Shown: positions 25,218-33,705 of the stretch, piece by piece
Layout of the letters: every line of letters begins with the position of its first letter
Position numbering within the stretch: the stretch's first letter is position 1
Assembly: GCA_965221725.1 (NCBI GenBank)
Contig: OZ244909.1
Span: 2,542,001 to 2,606,000 of the forward strand
DNA length: 64,000 bases
Direction: 5' to 3'
Source: HK1 sp965221725
GTDB taxonomy: Bacteria > Pseudomonadota > Gammaproteobacteria > HK1
Made by a program: the position numbers and the translations under genes
The notes under the pieces: generated by a model
Seen by the model: only the letters and a program-made list of their open reading frames with translations
Told to the model about the DNA's origin: nothing
Database searches by the model: none

Positions 25218-26156
25218 ATGAATCACCCGCAGCAGGTACAGATCACCGAGGTCGGGCCGCGCGACGGCTTCCAGGCCGAACGGTCCTTTATCCCGACCGC
25301 ACGCAAGATCGAATTCATCGACCGACTCGTCGAGGCCGGCGTGCCGCGTATCGAGGCGACCTCCTTCGTCTCACCGCGGGCGGTGCCGCAGCTCGCCGAT
25401 GCCGAGGAGGTCATGCGTGGCGTGGATCGCTCCCGCGGGGCGGTGCTGGCCGCGCTGGTGCCGAACCAGCGGGGGGCGCTGCGGGCGGCCGAGGCGGCGG
25501 TCGACGAGATGGTGGTCTTCGTGTCGGCATCGGCGAGCCATAACCGGAAGAACGTGAACCGCACCATCGAGGCGTCGCTCGCGGGCTTCGAGGATGTCGC
25601 CCGGGTGGCCGGGGAAGCAGGGATTGCGGTGAGCGGGGCAATCTCGGTCGCGTTCGGCTGCCCCTTCGAGGGGGATGTCGCGCCGGCGCGGGTGGGCGAG
25701 ATTGCGCGCCGCTTCCAGCAGCTCGGATTCGTCGGCGCGAGTCTCGGCGACACCACCGGCATGGCAACCCCGCCGCTCGTCACCGCCGCGGTCGCCGCCG
25801 TGCGCGAAGCCGCGCCGGGGCTCGGCCTCGCGCTGCACTTTCACAATACCCGCGGCATCGGTCTCGCCAACGTGATGACGGGCCTCGGGCTCGGCGTCGA
25901 CCGGTACGAGGGCTCGTTCGGGGGCATCGGCGGTTGTCCGTTCGCACCGAAGGCGACCGGCAACATCTGCACCGAGGATCTCGTCTACCTCCTCGGGGAG
26001 ATGGGTATCGACACCGGCATCGACTTGCGCAAACTCTCCGGCATCGCGGGCGATGTCGAAGCCGCGGTGGGCCACGCGCTGCCCGGTCAGATCATGAAGG
26101 CGGGGCTGCGGCTCGACCTCCACCCGCTGGATTCGGTGCGGGTGGCGGAGGGTTGA
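25218..26156 (+). CDS. mvaB: Hydroxymethylglutaryl-CoA lyase
   Basis: 312 residues of the DRE-TIM metallolyase superfamily. The start reads ITEVGPRDGFQ with the catalytic Arg-Asp, followed by FVSPRAVPQLADAEEVM. The metal-binding HFHNTRG and the family signature GGIGGCPFAPKATGNICTED with the active-site Cys are present. It cleaves HMG-CoA to acetoacetate and acetyl-CoA in leucine catabolism, or it is a close relative using another 3-hydroxyacyl-CoA. No other leucine-degradation gene is adjacent. Confidence 0.85.
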   Translation: MNHPQQVQITEVGPRDGFQAERSFIPTARKIEFIDRLVEAGVPRIEATSFVSPRAVPQLADAEEVMRGVDRSRGAVLAALVPNQRGALRAAEAAVDEMVVFVSASASHNRKNVNRTIEASLAGFEDVARVAGEAGIAVSGAISVAFGCPFEGDVAPARVGEIARRFQQLGFVGASLGDTTGMATPPLVTAAVAAVREAAPGLGLALHFHNTRGIGLANVMTGLGLGVDRYEGSFGGIGGCPFAPKATGNICTEDLVYLLGEMGIDTGIDLRKLSGIAGDVEAAVGHALPGQIMKAGLRLDLHPLDSVRVAEG

Positions 26157-26169
26157 GGGCGGGACGGTC

Positions 26170-26358
26170 TCAGCCCGCCGATGGCGGCCCTTCCTTCTCC
26201 AGGCGGATGCGGTCGAGCCATAGCAGCATGCTCTCCTGCCGGGGGTCGCGCGGCCGGCGGCCGGCCGCCCGACCCGCCGGCTCCGTGGCGAGGATCTTCG
26301 CCCACCGCTCGCGTTTGCGCCGTCGTACCTCTCGCTGGAATTCGTCGTAGTCGATCAC
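26170..26358 (-). CDS. Small basic protein coupled to a nucleotidyltransferase
   Basis: 62 residues, rich in Arg, Glu and Trp (EFQREVRRRKRERWAKIL). The ATG overlaps the stop of the upstream nucleotidyltransferase gene (ATGA at 26355-26358), so the two are translationally coupled. No family was recognised. It might be the partner in a toxin-antitoxin-like pair, but there is no direct evidence for that. Confidence 0.5.
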   Translation of the reverse strand: MIDYDEFQREVRRRKRERWAKILATEPAGRAAGRRPRDPRQESMLLWLDRIRLEKEGPPSAG

Positions 26359-26927
26359 TGCCTGGAAGCCTCTCGTTCGACTCCGGCCAGCGCCTCGGCC
26401 TCCTCTGGAACCCCGCTTGTGCGGTCCCGGACGTAGCGCCAGTCGATTCGGTCCGGGTACAGGAGTGCCAGTCGACGGGTCCAGCGCCAGTCCTCGTCGC
26501 TGTTCCAGTGCACCCAGGCGCGAAGGCGGTCGATGAGCAGATCCTCAATGCCGATGATCACTACCCGCAGTCCGTCAATCTCGACCTCGGTACGCGGTGC
26601 ATCCTCGCCCGGAAGGCCCGCCGGGGCAGGCGCCTCGAAGAGCAGGTCCAGCTCGGCGTGGTACCAGTACCGCCCCTCCTTCGCGAACCCGAGCGCCGTG
26701 AACGCGGTATCGACTTCCGGCGCCGCGGGCAGTGCCAGATCCATGTCCTTGGTCGCATACCCACCGGCGGTGTAGAACTCCAGCGCTCCGCCTCCCACCA
26801 GAATCGGCTCGATGCCGTGCGCCGCGAGTTGCCGGGTGAGGAGTCCGAGTGCGATCAGGCGTCGGCGTCGAGGATCCGGTTCACCGTTAAGACGGCCGAG
26901 GCTCGCTTCGGGGTCGCAGCCTTTCAT
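26355..26927 (-). CDS. Nucleotidyltransferase-fold protein
   Basis: 190 residues from the ATG at 26927. The motif LVGGGALEFYTAGGYATKDMDLAL carries the GG(x)n(T)xDxD pattern of minimal or AbiEii/DUF6036-like nucleotidyltransferases, with a later Asp/Glu in ELDLLFE. A TATACT box ends only 6 nt before the ATG, which would allow leaderless transcription. It is followed without gap by a 62-residue gene. Such pairs can be toxin-antitoxin or regulatory modules; the function here is not known. Confidence 0.6.
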   Translation of the reverse strand: MKGCDPEASLGRLNGEPDPRRRRLIALGLLTRQLAAHGIEPILVGGGALEFYTAGGYATKDMDLALPAAPEVDTAFTALGFAKEGRYWYHAELDLLFEAPAPAGLPGEDAPRTEVEIDGLRVVIIGIEDLLIDRLRAWVHWNSDEDWRWTRRLALLYPDRIDWRYVRDRTSGVPEEAEALAGVEREASRQ

Positions 26928-27418
26928 CGCCGGAGTATAGGCGACGCGCGCTGGAAGTTTGTCGTAGATTCCCGGTCTCACATGGCCCCGCCGGGCAGTC
27001 GCGATGTCCGATACCACCCTCCCCGCCCATGCCTCGGCCGTCGTCAACGGAACCGCTTGCCGACGCACCGCAGCCGCGTGTGGACGTCGACACTGCGGGG
27101 AGCCGCGCCTCCGGTGTGGTGAGCTTCAAGGCCGCACACGACCCCTGCGGCAGGCGCATGCGTCCGCTTCCCCGAGTCGGCGCCGCGCCGATGGCTGCCC
27201 CCTTCGGCGACGGTTTTTCGAGACCGACGCCGGGCGCGTCGTCGTGGTGGCTCAACGCTCGCCGGACCTGACCCGCAAATTCGGCTCAAGGCGGCGGCTT
27301 CGGTCGCTCCCGGTCGAGACGAGTGCGGTCGTGTACGGGGTACGTGCGCGCCACATCGGCGGCCTGGCCGGGGCTTGGCGGGAGTGGTTGGTCGGGCGCT
27401 CACGGGCGCTCACAAGTT
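26928..27418. other. Intergenic, no gene recognised
   Basis: About 490 bp between the divergent nucleotidyltransferase and argS promoters. Several long open frames exist because of the high GC content, but their translations are low-complexity Arg/Ala/Pro runs without domain resemblance. No repeat of the dispersed family was found here. Confidence 0.5.
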
Positions 27419-27446
27419 TCTACAACTCGCCGCGCTCGGATAGAAT
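27419..27446 (+). promoter_or_regulatory. Possible argS promoter
   Basis: TCTACA (27419-27424) and TAGAAT (27441-27446) are separated by 16 bp and resemble sigma70 -35 and -10 boxes. They lie about 110 bp upstream of the argS start in the most AT-rich part of the intergenic region. Sequence resemblance only. Confidence 0.35.
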
Positions 27447-27555
27447 TCGCCGCCCTCTCGCCGCATGAGCGGCGGCGGCGCGACCGCCTGCCGTCCCCGG
27501 GCCACTGCGAAGGCGCCGACACCATCTTGCCCGCGAACTGCAGAGCATCCGACCA

Positions 27556-29313
27556 GTGAAGGAGCACATCCGATCGCTCCTCGAGCGTGCGCTCACGGCG
27601 CTGCGCGACGAGGGGGAGTTCGTACTCGATCCGTTGCCCGAGATTCCGGTCGAGCGCAGCCGCGGCGACGACCACGGCGACTTCGCAAGCCCCATCGCCC
27701 TGGCCCTTGCGCGCATGGTGCAACGCAAGCCCCGGGAGATCGCCGAGCGCATCGTGGCGCGGCTGCCGCAGTCCGCCTCGATCGCATCCGCCGACATCGC
27801 CGGCCCCGGCTTCATCAACTTCCGCGTCGCGACCGAGACCTTCGCGGCGGCGGTGCGCCGCATCCTCACCGCCGGGCCGCGCGATCCGGGCGCGGCATTC
27901 GGAGGCGGCCGGCGCGTCCAGGTGGAGTTCGTCTCCGCCAATCCCACCGGACCGCTGCACGTCGGGCACGGCCGGGGCGCTGCGTACGGGGCGAGCATCG
28001 CGAACATCCTCGAAGCGGCCGGCTTCGCCGTCGAACGCGAGTACTACATCAACGACGCCGGCCGCCAGATGCACATCCTCGCGCTGAGTGTGTGGCTGCG
28101 CTACCTGGAGCGGCGCGGCGCGGCCATCGCGTTTCCCTCCAACGGATATCGGGGCGCGTACGTTCACGAGATGGCGGCGCGGCTCGAGCGCGATGTCGGC
28201 GGCAGCTTCGCGGTCGGCGCCGACACCGTGATGGACGGCGTGCCCGCCGACGCGCCGGCCGGGGGCGACCGGGAGACCCATGTCGATGCGCTCATCGCCC
28301 GCGCCCGCGCCCGGCTCGGGCCGGAGCGCTACGAACAGGTTCACACCCTCGCCCGGGACCTGGGAGTCGAGGACATCCGCTGCGACCTCGCGGAGTTCGG
28401 CGTCGCCTTCGATGTGTGGTTCTCCGAGCGCTCGCTGGTCGACGGGGGCGACGTGCAGCGCGCGGTGGCGCGTCTTCGCGAGCGCGGCCATGTCTACGAG
28501 CGCGACGGCGCGCTGTGGTTCCGCTCCACCGCCTTCGGCGACGAGAAGGACCGCGTGGTGGTGCGCGAGAACGGCGAGTCGACCTACTTCGCCTCGGACA
28601 TCGCCTACGCCGCGAACAAGCTCGACCGCGGGTTCGAGCGCGCGATCTACGTCTGGGGCGCCGACCACCACGGATACATCGCCCGGGTGAAGGCCGCGGT
28701 CGAAGCACTCGGCCATGATCCGAACGCCGTCGAGATCCTCATCGTCCAGTTCGCAAACCTGTATCGCGGCGGGGAGCGGGTGCAGATGTCGACCCGCAGC
28801 GGCGAGTTCGTCGCGCTGCGGGAGCTGCGCGAGGAGGCCGGCGCCGACGCCGCGCGGTTCTTCTACGTGATGCGGCGCTGCGAGCAGCACCTCGACTTCG
28901 ACCTCGAGCTCGCGAAGTCGCGCAGCAACGACAACCCGGTGTACTACGTGCAGTATGCGCATGCGCGGATCGCGAGCGTGCTGCGTCAGTGCGCGGATCG
29001 GGGCATGACTGCCGGTGTGGATCCGCGCGCGGCGCTCGAAACACTGGCCGAGGCCGAGCCGGTGGCCCTGATGCGCACGCTCGCCAGATATCCGGAAGTG
29101 CTGGCGAGTGCGGCGCGGGCGCTGGAGCCGCACCAGCTCGCGGCGTATCTCCGCGAGGTGGCAACCGAGTTGCACGCGTTCTACAACACCCATACGTTCC
29201 TGGTCGACGACGACGCGGTGCGGGGCGCCCGGCTCTCGCTTGCGGCGGCGACCCGGGCCGTGCTTGCCGACGGACTCGCGCTGCTGGGGGTGTCGGCGCC
29301 GGATTCGATGTAG
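27556..29313 (+). CDS. argS: Arginyl-tRNA synthetase
   Basis: 585 residues, GTG start. Charges tRNA-Arg with arginine. The HIGH-type motif is in SANPTGPLHVGHGRGA around residues 126-141. The KMSKS position reads QMSTRSGEF, as in many ArgS proteins that lack the canonical Lys. The N-terminal Add-1 domain (about 1-110) and the C-terminal helical anticodon-binding domain, with YVQYAHARIASVLRQ leading into it, are present. Length and gene order (SPOR protein 23 bp downstream) are normal for proteobacteria. Confidence 0.95.
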   Translation: MKEHIRSLLERALTALRDEGEFVLDPLPEIPVERSRGDDHGDFASPIALALARMVQRKPREIAERIVARLPQSASIASADIAGPGFINFRVATETFAAAVRRILTAGPRDPGAAFGGGRRVQVEFVSANPTGPLHVGHGRGAAYGASIANILEAAGFAVEREYYINDAGRQMHILALSVWLRYLERRGAAIAFPSNGYRGAYVHEMAARLERDVGGSFAVGADTVMDGVPADAPAGGDRETHVDALIARARARLGPERYEQVHTLARDLGVEDIRCDLAEFGVAFDVWFSERSLVDGGDVQRAVARLRERGHVYERDGALWFRSTAFGDEKDRVVVRENGESTYFASDIAYAANKLDRGFERAIYVWGADHHGYIARVKAAVEALGHDPNAVEILIVQFANLYRGGERVQMSTRSGEFVALRELREEAGADAARFFYVMRRCEQHLDFDLELAKSRSNDNPVYYVQYAHARIASVLRQCADRGMTAGVDPRAALETLAEAEPVALMRTLARYPEVLASAARALEPHQLAAYLREVATELHAFYNTHTFLVDDDAVRGARLSLAAATRAVLADGLALLGVSAPDSM

Positions 29314-29336
29314 GGATCCGCGAGCGGAAGGCGACA

Positions 29337-29996
29337 GTGGCGAAACAGAAGCGATCACATGCAGGGCGCGGGCGTGGTGGCTCGGGGAAGGGCCACGGAC
29401 TGGCGTGGTTCCTGGCCGGGGGACTGACCGGCGGCCTTGCGACGTGGGTGCTGCTTGGGCACGACCCGGCGGCGGAGCAGGTGCGGGCGACGGTGGAGCG
29501 AACGGTCGGTCACCCCATCGGGGTCGACTCGACCGCGCCGCCGGCGGCGCCGAAGTTCGAGTTCTATACCCTGCTGCCGGAGATGGAGGTCGTGGTTCCC
29601 GAGGAAGACCTCGCCGCGCCGGCCCCGACGCCCGCCCAGGGCAGCGCCGCGACCGAGACCGAGACCGCACTCCCCACGCGCGCCGCGATCGAGGCCGCCA
29701 CCACCGCCACCACCGCCACCACCGGCGATACCGATCCGGCCCTGAAGTCGTCGGGCCACTACATCGTGCAGGTCGCTTCGTTCAGGAGCATCAAGGAGGC
29801 GGACGGCCTGAAGGCGCAGCTCACGCTGCTCGGCTTCCAGCCGGTCGTGCAGACCGTTGCCATCAACAGCGACGAGAAGTGGCACCGGGTACGCATCGGT
29901 CCCTATTCCGATCGTGACTCTCTGGAGGCGGCCCGGGTACGGCTGAGGGCGGACGGGCACAACAACCCGTTGGTGGTGTGGGTGAAGAAGGGTTGA
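29337..29996 (+). CDS. SPOR-domain cell-division protein (FtsN-like)
   Basis: 219 residues, GTG start with GGAAGG upstream. Basic cytoplasmic N-terminus, a single TM (LAWFLAGGLTGGLATWVLLG) around residues 21-40, a long Pro/Ala/Thr-rich periplasmic linker including a Thr-Ala run around residue 120, then a SPOR domain (HYIVQVASFRSIKEADGLKA ... RVRIGPYSDRDSLEAAR). SPOR domains bind denuded peptidoglycan at the septum. The location directly after argS is the common position of FtsN-like genes. The stop codon abuts the 3' CCA of the opposite-strand tRNA-Gly. Confidence 0.85.
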   Translation: MAKQKRSHAGRGRGGSGKGHGLAWFLAGGLTGGLATWVLLGHDPAAEQVRATVERTVGHPIGVDSTAPPAAPKFEFYTLLPEMEVVVPEEDLAAPAPTPAQGSAATETETALPTRAAIEAATTATTATTGDTDPALKSSGHYIVQVASFRSIKEADGLKAQLTLLGFQPVVQTVAINSDEKWHRVRIGPYSDRDSLEAARVRLRADGHNNPLVVWVKKG

Positions 29997-30070
29997 TGGA
30001 GCGGGTGATGGGAATCGAACCCACGTCATCAGCTTGGGAAGCTGAGGTTCTACCATTGAACTACACCCGC
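29997..30070 (-). tRNA. tRNA-Gly (anticodon CCC)
   Basis: The 5' strand begins GCGGGTG and pairs with CACCCGC at the 3' end, followed by the discriminator T and an encoded CCA. The anticodon loop is TTCCCAA, giving CCC, which reads GGG codons. The T-arm contains GGTTCGATTCC. All four arms fold. The gene is convergent with the SPOR-domain gene, with no intervening base. Confidence 0.93.
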
Positions 30071-30383
30071 CGGGAGAGCAACCCCCGCGCGTCTCTCGAT
30101 CCGGATTCTATTGCGTTCCCCGGCCCGGTCAACCGCAGACTCGCCGCAATTCTCGCTGACGCCCCGACAAGCGGCCACGCGGTGCGATTTCGTCAGGATT
30201 TCGACCTCTGGAACGTCCGTTCGGGGGGATTTCGAGTACATGTTCCAGCCCGGTGGGAATTGTCGGTACGTTCGGCGCATTCGACACGATGCAATTCGCA
30301 TTGAACGGCGCCACGCACATCATCGAGGAAGGCGTTGCGCGAGCGCGACCTTCCCGCTCGACGCGACGTTCGTCCCGTCGCAG
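30071..30383. other. Intergenic region between tRNA-Gly and trmB
   Basis: About 310 bp with lower GC in its second half. No domain-bearing frame, terminator with a T-run, or family repeat was recognised. It contains the promoter region of tRNA-Gly on the minus strand and presumably that of trmB on the plus strand. Confidence 0.45.
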
Positions 30384-31160
30384 TTGAAGGGACCCGGCGG
30401 CAATCGCCCGGCCCGCCGCGGCCAGACACGGGCGGGGGACGGGCGCCCCGGGGACGACGGGCGGCGGCGTTCGGTACGCAGTTTCGTCATCCGCGCCGGG
30501 CGCATGACGGCGGCGCAGCGCCGCGCGCTGGACGAACTCGGGGAGCGGTATCTGATCCGGTTCGAGGGGGGCTTCGTCGATCTCGATCGCCTCTTCGGCC
30601 GGGCGGCGCCCCGCACGGTGGAGGTCGGGTTCGGCGCCGGCGATGCCCTGATTGCACTCGCCGGCCGCGAGCCCGCCCGGGATTTTCTCGGCATCGAGGT
30701 CTATCCGTCCGGGGTCGGCCGCCTGCTCGCCGGCTGCCGGGAGGCCGGACTCGACAACGTCCGGGTCGCGATGGCCGATGCGCTGGACGTGCTTGAGCGC
30801 TGGCTTGCACCTGCGAGCGCGGAAGAAGTCCTGGTCTGGTTTCCGGACCCGTGGCCGAAGAAGCGTCACCACAAGCGGCGCCTCGTTCAGTCCCGGTTCG
30901 CATGGCTTGTCCATCGGGTGCTGCAGCCCGGCGGGCGGCTGCATCTGGCGACGGACTGGGAGCCGTATGCGGAGCACATGCTCGAGGTGCTCGAAGCGCA
31001 TCCGGGGTTCTCGAACTGTGCGGCTCCGGGCCGGTTCATGCCCCGCCCGGAGCGCCGGCGGGAGACCCGCTTCGAGCGCCGCGGCCGGGGCCGCGGACAC
31101 CACGTGTTCGATCTCGCATGGCGCGCGGTCGCGAGCGAGGACGCGGAGATGGCTGGATGA
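30384..31160 (+). CDS. trmB: tRNA (guanine-N7-)-methyltransferase
   Basis: Methylates G46 of tRNAs. Conserved parts are RSVRSFVIRAGRMTAAQ, VEVGFGAGDALIALA (SAM motif), LGIEVYPSGVGRLL, and the family signature WFPDPWPKKRHHKRRLV. The start is uncertain. The family needs the RxRSF segment, which lies upstream of the ATG at 30504, so the TTG at 30384 (258 residues) was chosen as the best available. The last residues (VASEDAEMAG) are encoded by copy 3 of the dispersed repeat, so the 3' end has been replaced or extended by the repeat. Confidence 0.88.
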   Translation: MKGPGGNRPARRGQTRAGDGRPGDDGRRRSVRSFVIRAGRMTAAQRRALDELGERYLIRFEGGFVDLDRLFGRAAPRTVEVGFGAGDALIALAGREPARDFLGIEVYPSGVGRLLAGCREAGLDNVRVAMADALDVLERWLAPASAEEVLVWFPDPWPKKRHHKRRLVQSRFAWLVHRVLQPGGRLHLATDWEPYAEHMLEVLEAHPGFSNCAAPGRFMPRPERRRETRFERRGRGRGHHVFDLAWRAVASEDAEMAG

Positions 31161-31335
31161 TTGGCAAGGCGAACGCGAGTCCGGGCGCGCAGGCGTACTT
31201 GACAGTACGGAGCGAGCTTGCGAAGCAAGCGGCATCGAGCACCCCGAGCCACACCCCGAACCACGGCCAAGCCACCCCTGTGCCGTGTTCAACGCAGCCA
31301 ATGCAGTCATCTCCGTGTCCGCAGCCGTGACCCGG
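31130..31335 (+). repeat. Dispersed repeat, copy 3, overlapping the end of trmB
   Basis: Shares the stretch GAGATGGCTGG with copy 2 (before the core), the 31-bp core (31168-31198) with both other copies, and the downstream blocks GCATCGAGCACCCC and CTGTGCCGT with copy 1. The element begins inside the last codons of trmB and supplies its stop codon. The left terminal inverted repeat is missing. Confidence 0.75.
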
Positions 31336-31564
31336 TAAGAATGCGGGTCTGCGTCCCTCCAGCCTGTCGGCGAGCCTGAGCACAGGCCGTTCCGGCTGGC
31401 GTCGTGATAGGGGAGCGGCACGGGGAACGGAGCCCGTTCGTTACCCAACCACCCCGGCCGGAACAGCGCCGATCGCGGCTTTCGGGCGCCGCGCTGCCGA
31501 TGCCTGTCATTGCGGGTGTTACCCTTGGTCTCTGCTCGCGACAGAGTTTCGGAGGCGCTCGACC

Positions 31565-32410
31565 ATGAAGACGATCCTGCTTCCGTTCTACGACGATGAT
31601 GCGGCCGAGGCGGCGCTCGATGTCAGCCGACAGCTCGCCGCGCGGTTCGGCAGCTATGTCGAGGGGCTGTTCGTGATGCGTCCGCCCCAGATCATCGACG
31701 GGGAGGGAATCGTCCTCGCCGACTCGTACCTGACGCAGCTCAAGGAGGAAGGCCGCCGACTCGGCGACCGCGCGAGGGCGCGCTTCGACGCGTGTGTCAC
31801 CCGGCGCGCAATGGTGGCGGGGGCGGTGGACGCGCCCCCGGGTGGGGTGGTCATCGGCTGGCAGGAGATGGAGGGGCTCGAAGGCCAGGTCATCGGCGAT
31901 CACGGCCGGGTGTTCGATCTCATCGTGATCGGCCGCGAGTTCGGGCACCCCTGGGTGGACTGGCATGTGATGGCGGAGGCCGCGTTGTTCGAAAGCGGAC
32001 GGCCGATCGTCCTCGCGCCGGAGAGCCCGGGGCGCGGTCTGGGCGAGAACATCGTCATCGCCTGGAACAGCAGCACCGAGACCGCCCGCACCATCGCGCT
32101 CGCGATGCCGTTGCTCGCCGCCGCCGCCAGCGTCACCGTCGCCGGCGTCAGGGGCTGGGGCGTCCCCGGCCCGAATGCGGACGAACTCTGCCGGCACCTC
32201 GTGCGCAACGGCATTGCCGCCACCGCCCGCACCCTCGACCCCGAAGGTCGCTCCCCCGGAGAGGTGGTGCTCGACGAATGCGCCCGCGTCGGCGCGGACC
32301 TGCTCGTCAAGGGCGCCTATACCCAGAGCCGGCTGCGCCAGCTCATCTTCGGCGGCGCCACCCGCCACATCATGATGCACGCGAAGATCCCCGTCATCCT
32401 CGCGCACTGA
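31565..32410 (+). CDS. Universal stress protein, tandem-domain
   Basis: 281 residues. Two Usp folds: residues 1-145 start MKTILLPFYDDDAAEAAL, and the second half starts NIVIAWNSSTETARTIALA and ends with VKGAYTQSRLRQLIFGGATR (ATP-binding-like G-x-x-x-x-x-R pattern) and HAKIPVILAH. Such proteins respond to stress and growth arrest; the specific role is unknown. GGAGG lies a few bases upstream of the ATG. The gene ends 42 bp before the left direct repeat of the next island. Confidence 0.82.
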   Translation: MKTILLPFYDDDAAEAALDVSRQLAARFGSYVEGLFVMRPPQIIDGEGIVLADSYLTQLKEEGRRLGDRARARFDACVTRRAMVAGAVDAPPGGVVIGWQEMEGLEGQVIGDHGRVFDLIVIGREFGHPWVDWHVMAEAALFESGRPIVLAPESPGRGLGENIVIAWNSSTETARTIALAMPLLAAAASVTVAGVRGWGVPGPNADELCRHLVRNGIAATARTLDPEGRSPGEVVLDECARVGADLLVKGAYTQSRLRQLIFGGATRHIMMHAKIPVILAH

Positions 32411-32451
32411 GGGGAGCGGGCACTTGCGCCGGATCCGATCCGATCACCGAT

Positions 32452-32530
32452 CGTTGGTCGGTCAGGCCGGGTCGGCGCCGTGTTCCATGAAGTCGCGGTC
32501 GATCTTTGGGAGGGGCTGGTCGTTGATCGC
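32452..32530 (+). repeat. Left 79-bp direct repeat (copy of the sbmA 3' end)
   Basis: Differs at only two positions from 37478-37556. It includes the last 22-23 codons and stop of sbmA in antisense (reading INDQPLPKIDRDFM on the minus strand) plus about 10 bp downstream. The similarity stops sharply on both sides, as for att sites or a duplication created by insertion. Confidence 0.9.
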
Positions 32531-32981
32531 CGATGCGGCCGGGCCGTCTCTTCTCCGGTGGTGGTCTGATCGGGGCGATTGGACGGCCCGGCAAGCCCGA
32601 ATGGCCGCTGCGCTCGTGGCCAAGCAGTCTCCGATTATCGAGGGTGTCCGGACCCTCCCGCCGACCCCATACACCCGCGGCGGGCCGTGGTGGCACGACG
32701 TCCGGCCCGAGCGGCAGGCGCTCCGGGGGCGGAAATCAGGCATCGTCCGGCGACTCGGCGATTCCGAGGCCCGAATCGCTATCGAGGAGGAGGCTCAGAG
32801 GCTCAACACGGCTGAGGACCATCCGCTCCCACTCCACCGTCTCCGATCCGTCGTCCGGTCCGTGGATCGACACCGCCGACGGTGGCGGGAGGTGTCGGGG
32901 TAGATGTTGACTTCGACTCTCTCTCGCAGTCCGGCCCCGTCGCCGCAAGGCGAAAGGGTACGGCTATTCGGAGGCCGCGGC
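32531..32981. other. Island segment with only weak ORFs
   Basis: A 100-codon plus-strand frame at 32601-32903 (starting MAAALVAKQSPIIEGV) and a 70-codon minus-strand frame at 32736-32948 both look somewhat protein-like but overlap each other. Neither has a recognisable domain. At most one of them can be real. Confidence 0.3.
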
Positions 32982-33185
32982 ATGAGCATCCATGATCCCG
33001 CGTCCGGCCGGTGGCGATGGGCCGGATTCTTCCGCGAGGAGAGCGGCGAGGAGGATTGTCCCCAGCCCCCGGCGCACGAGGATCGGCGGGAGTCGGCCCG
33101 GACGCGGATCGAGGCCATCGAGGCGAGGCGAGCTCTCGATGCGGAGCTGCGCGACTGGACCGAGGAGCTGCCCGACGGGGAGTGA
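32982..33185 (+). CDS. Small hypothetical protein
   Basis: 67 residues, acidic C-terminus, starting MSIHDPASGRWRWAGFF. GGAGG lies 7 nt before the ATG, which supports translation. The C-terminal half (ARTRIEAIEARRALDAELRD) should be helical. No family was recognised. Located in the sbmA-linked island. Confidence 0.45.
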   Translation: MSIHDPASGRWRWAGFFREESGEEDCPQPPAHEDRRESARTRIEAIEARRALDAELRDWTEELPDGE

Positions 33186-33306
33186 GCCAGCCCCTCGCAG
33201 GAGGCCGCAGGAGCCGCTCTACGGTGATTTCGGGTCGGACCCTGCCCGACTTCTACCACCGCCCCGGCCCGCTGCGCGGCTCTCCGTGGCGCTCAGGAGG
33301 CTGGAG

Positions 33307-33588
33307 CTACGGCCCGGACCCGGCGAGCGGGAGCAACCGGAGCATGGCGTACATCAGCCCGGCATTTAGGGTGACGGTCAAGGCAACAACGGCGGCACCG
33401 AGACCGTATCCCCACTTCACGAGACGGGTCTCAAGGCCGGCGATTGCGGTATCGAGGTCGGCTTTCGTGGCGAGGTTGCCCTGCCCGTTGCGGATGGCCT
33501 GCGCGATGGCTTCGGCTTGCTCGCGGCTGAACTTCGCGGCTTCGAGTTCGCGGGCCGCGGTGAGGGTGTCGAAGGTGCTGGCCGTCAT
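33307..33588 (-). CDS. Small coiled-coil membrane protein (CCDC90/DUF1640-like)
   Basis: 93 residues. A helical N-terminus (SREQAEAIAQAIRNGQ) is followed by NLATKADLDTAIAGLETRL, a pattern typical of the DUF1640/CCDC90 family, then a C-terminal TM helix (LGAAVVALTVTLNAGLMYAM). Such genes are frequent on bacterial accessory elements; their function is unclear. A related-looking fragment lies in the second island at 56194-56418. Confidence 0.6.
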   Translation of the reverse strand: MTASTFDTLTAARELEAAKFSREQAEAIAQAIRNGQGNLATKADLDTAIAGLETRLVKWGYGLGAAVVALTVTLNAGLMYAMLRLLPLAGSGP

Positions 33589-33705
33589 GGTGAGGACGAG
33601 TGTACTTCAGCTTCCGAGCTGCGCGCTCCCCCCAGCCTTGTCCAATGAGAAGTGAGCCTGAAGGGAGGGGTTGAATCCAGCGACAGATGAGCCTGTAGCG
33701 GGGGC

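Noticed and set aside
27400..29670. Very long minus-strand frame (756 codons) opposite argS
   Set aside because: It is a GC-driven shadow of argS and the SPOR gene, with Arg/Gly/Ala-rich composition and no domain.
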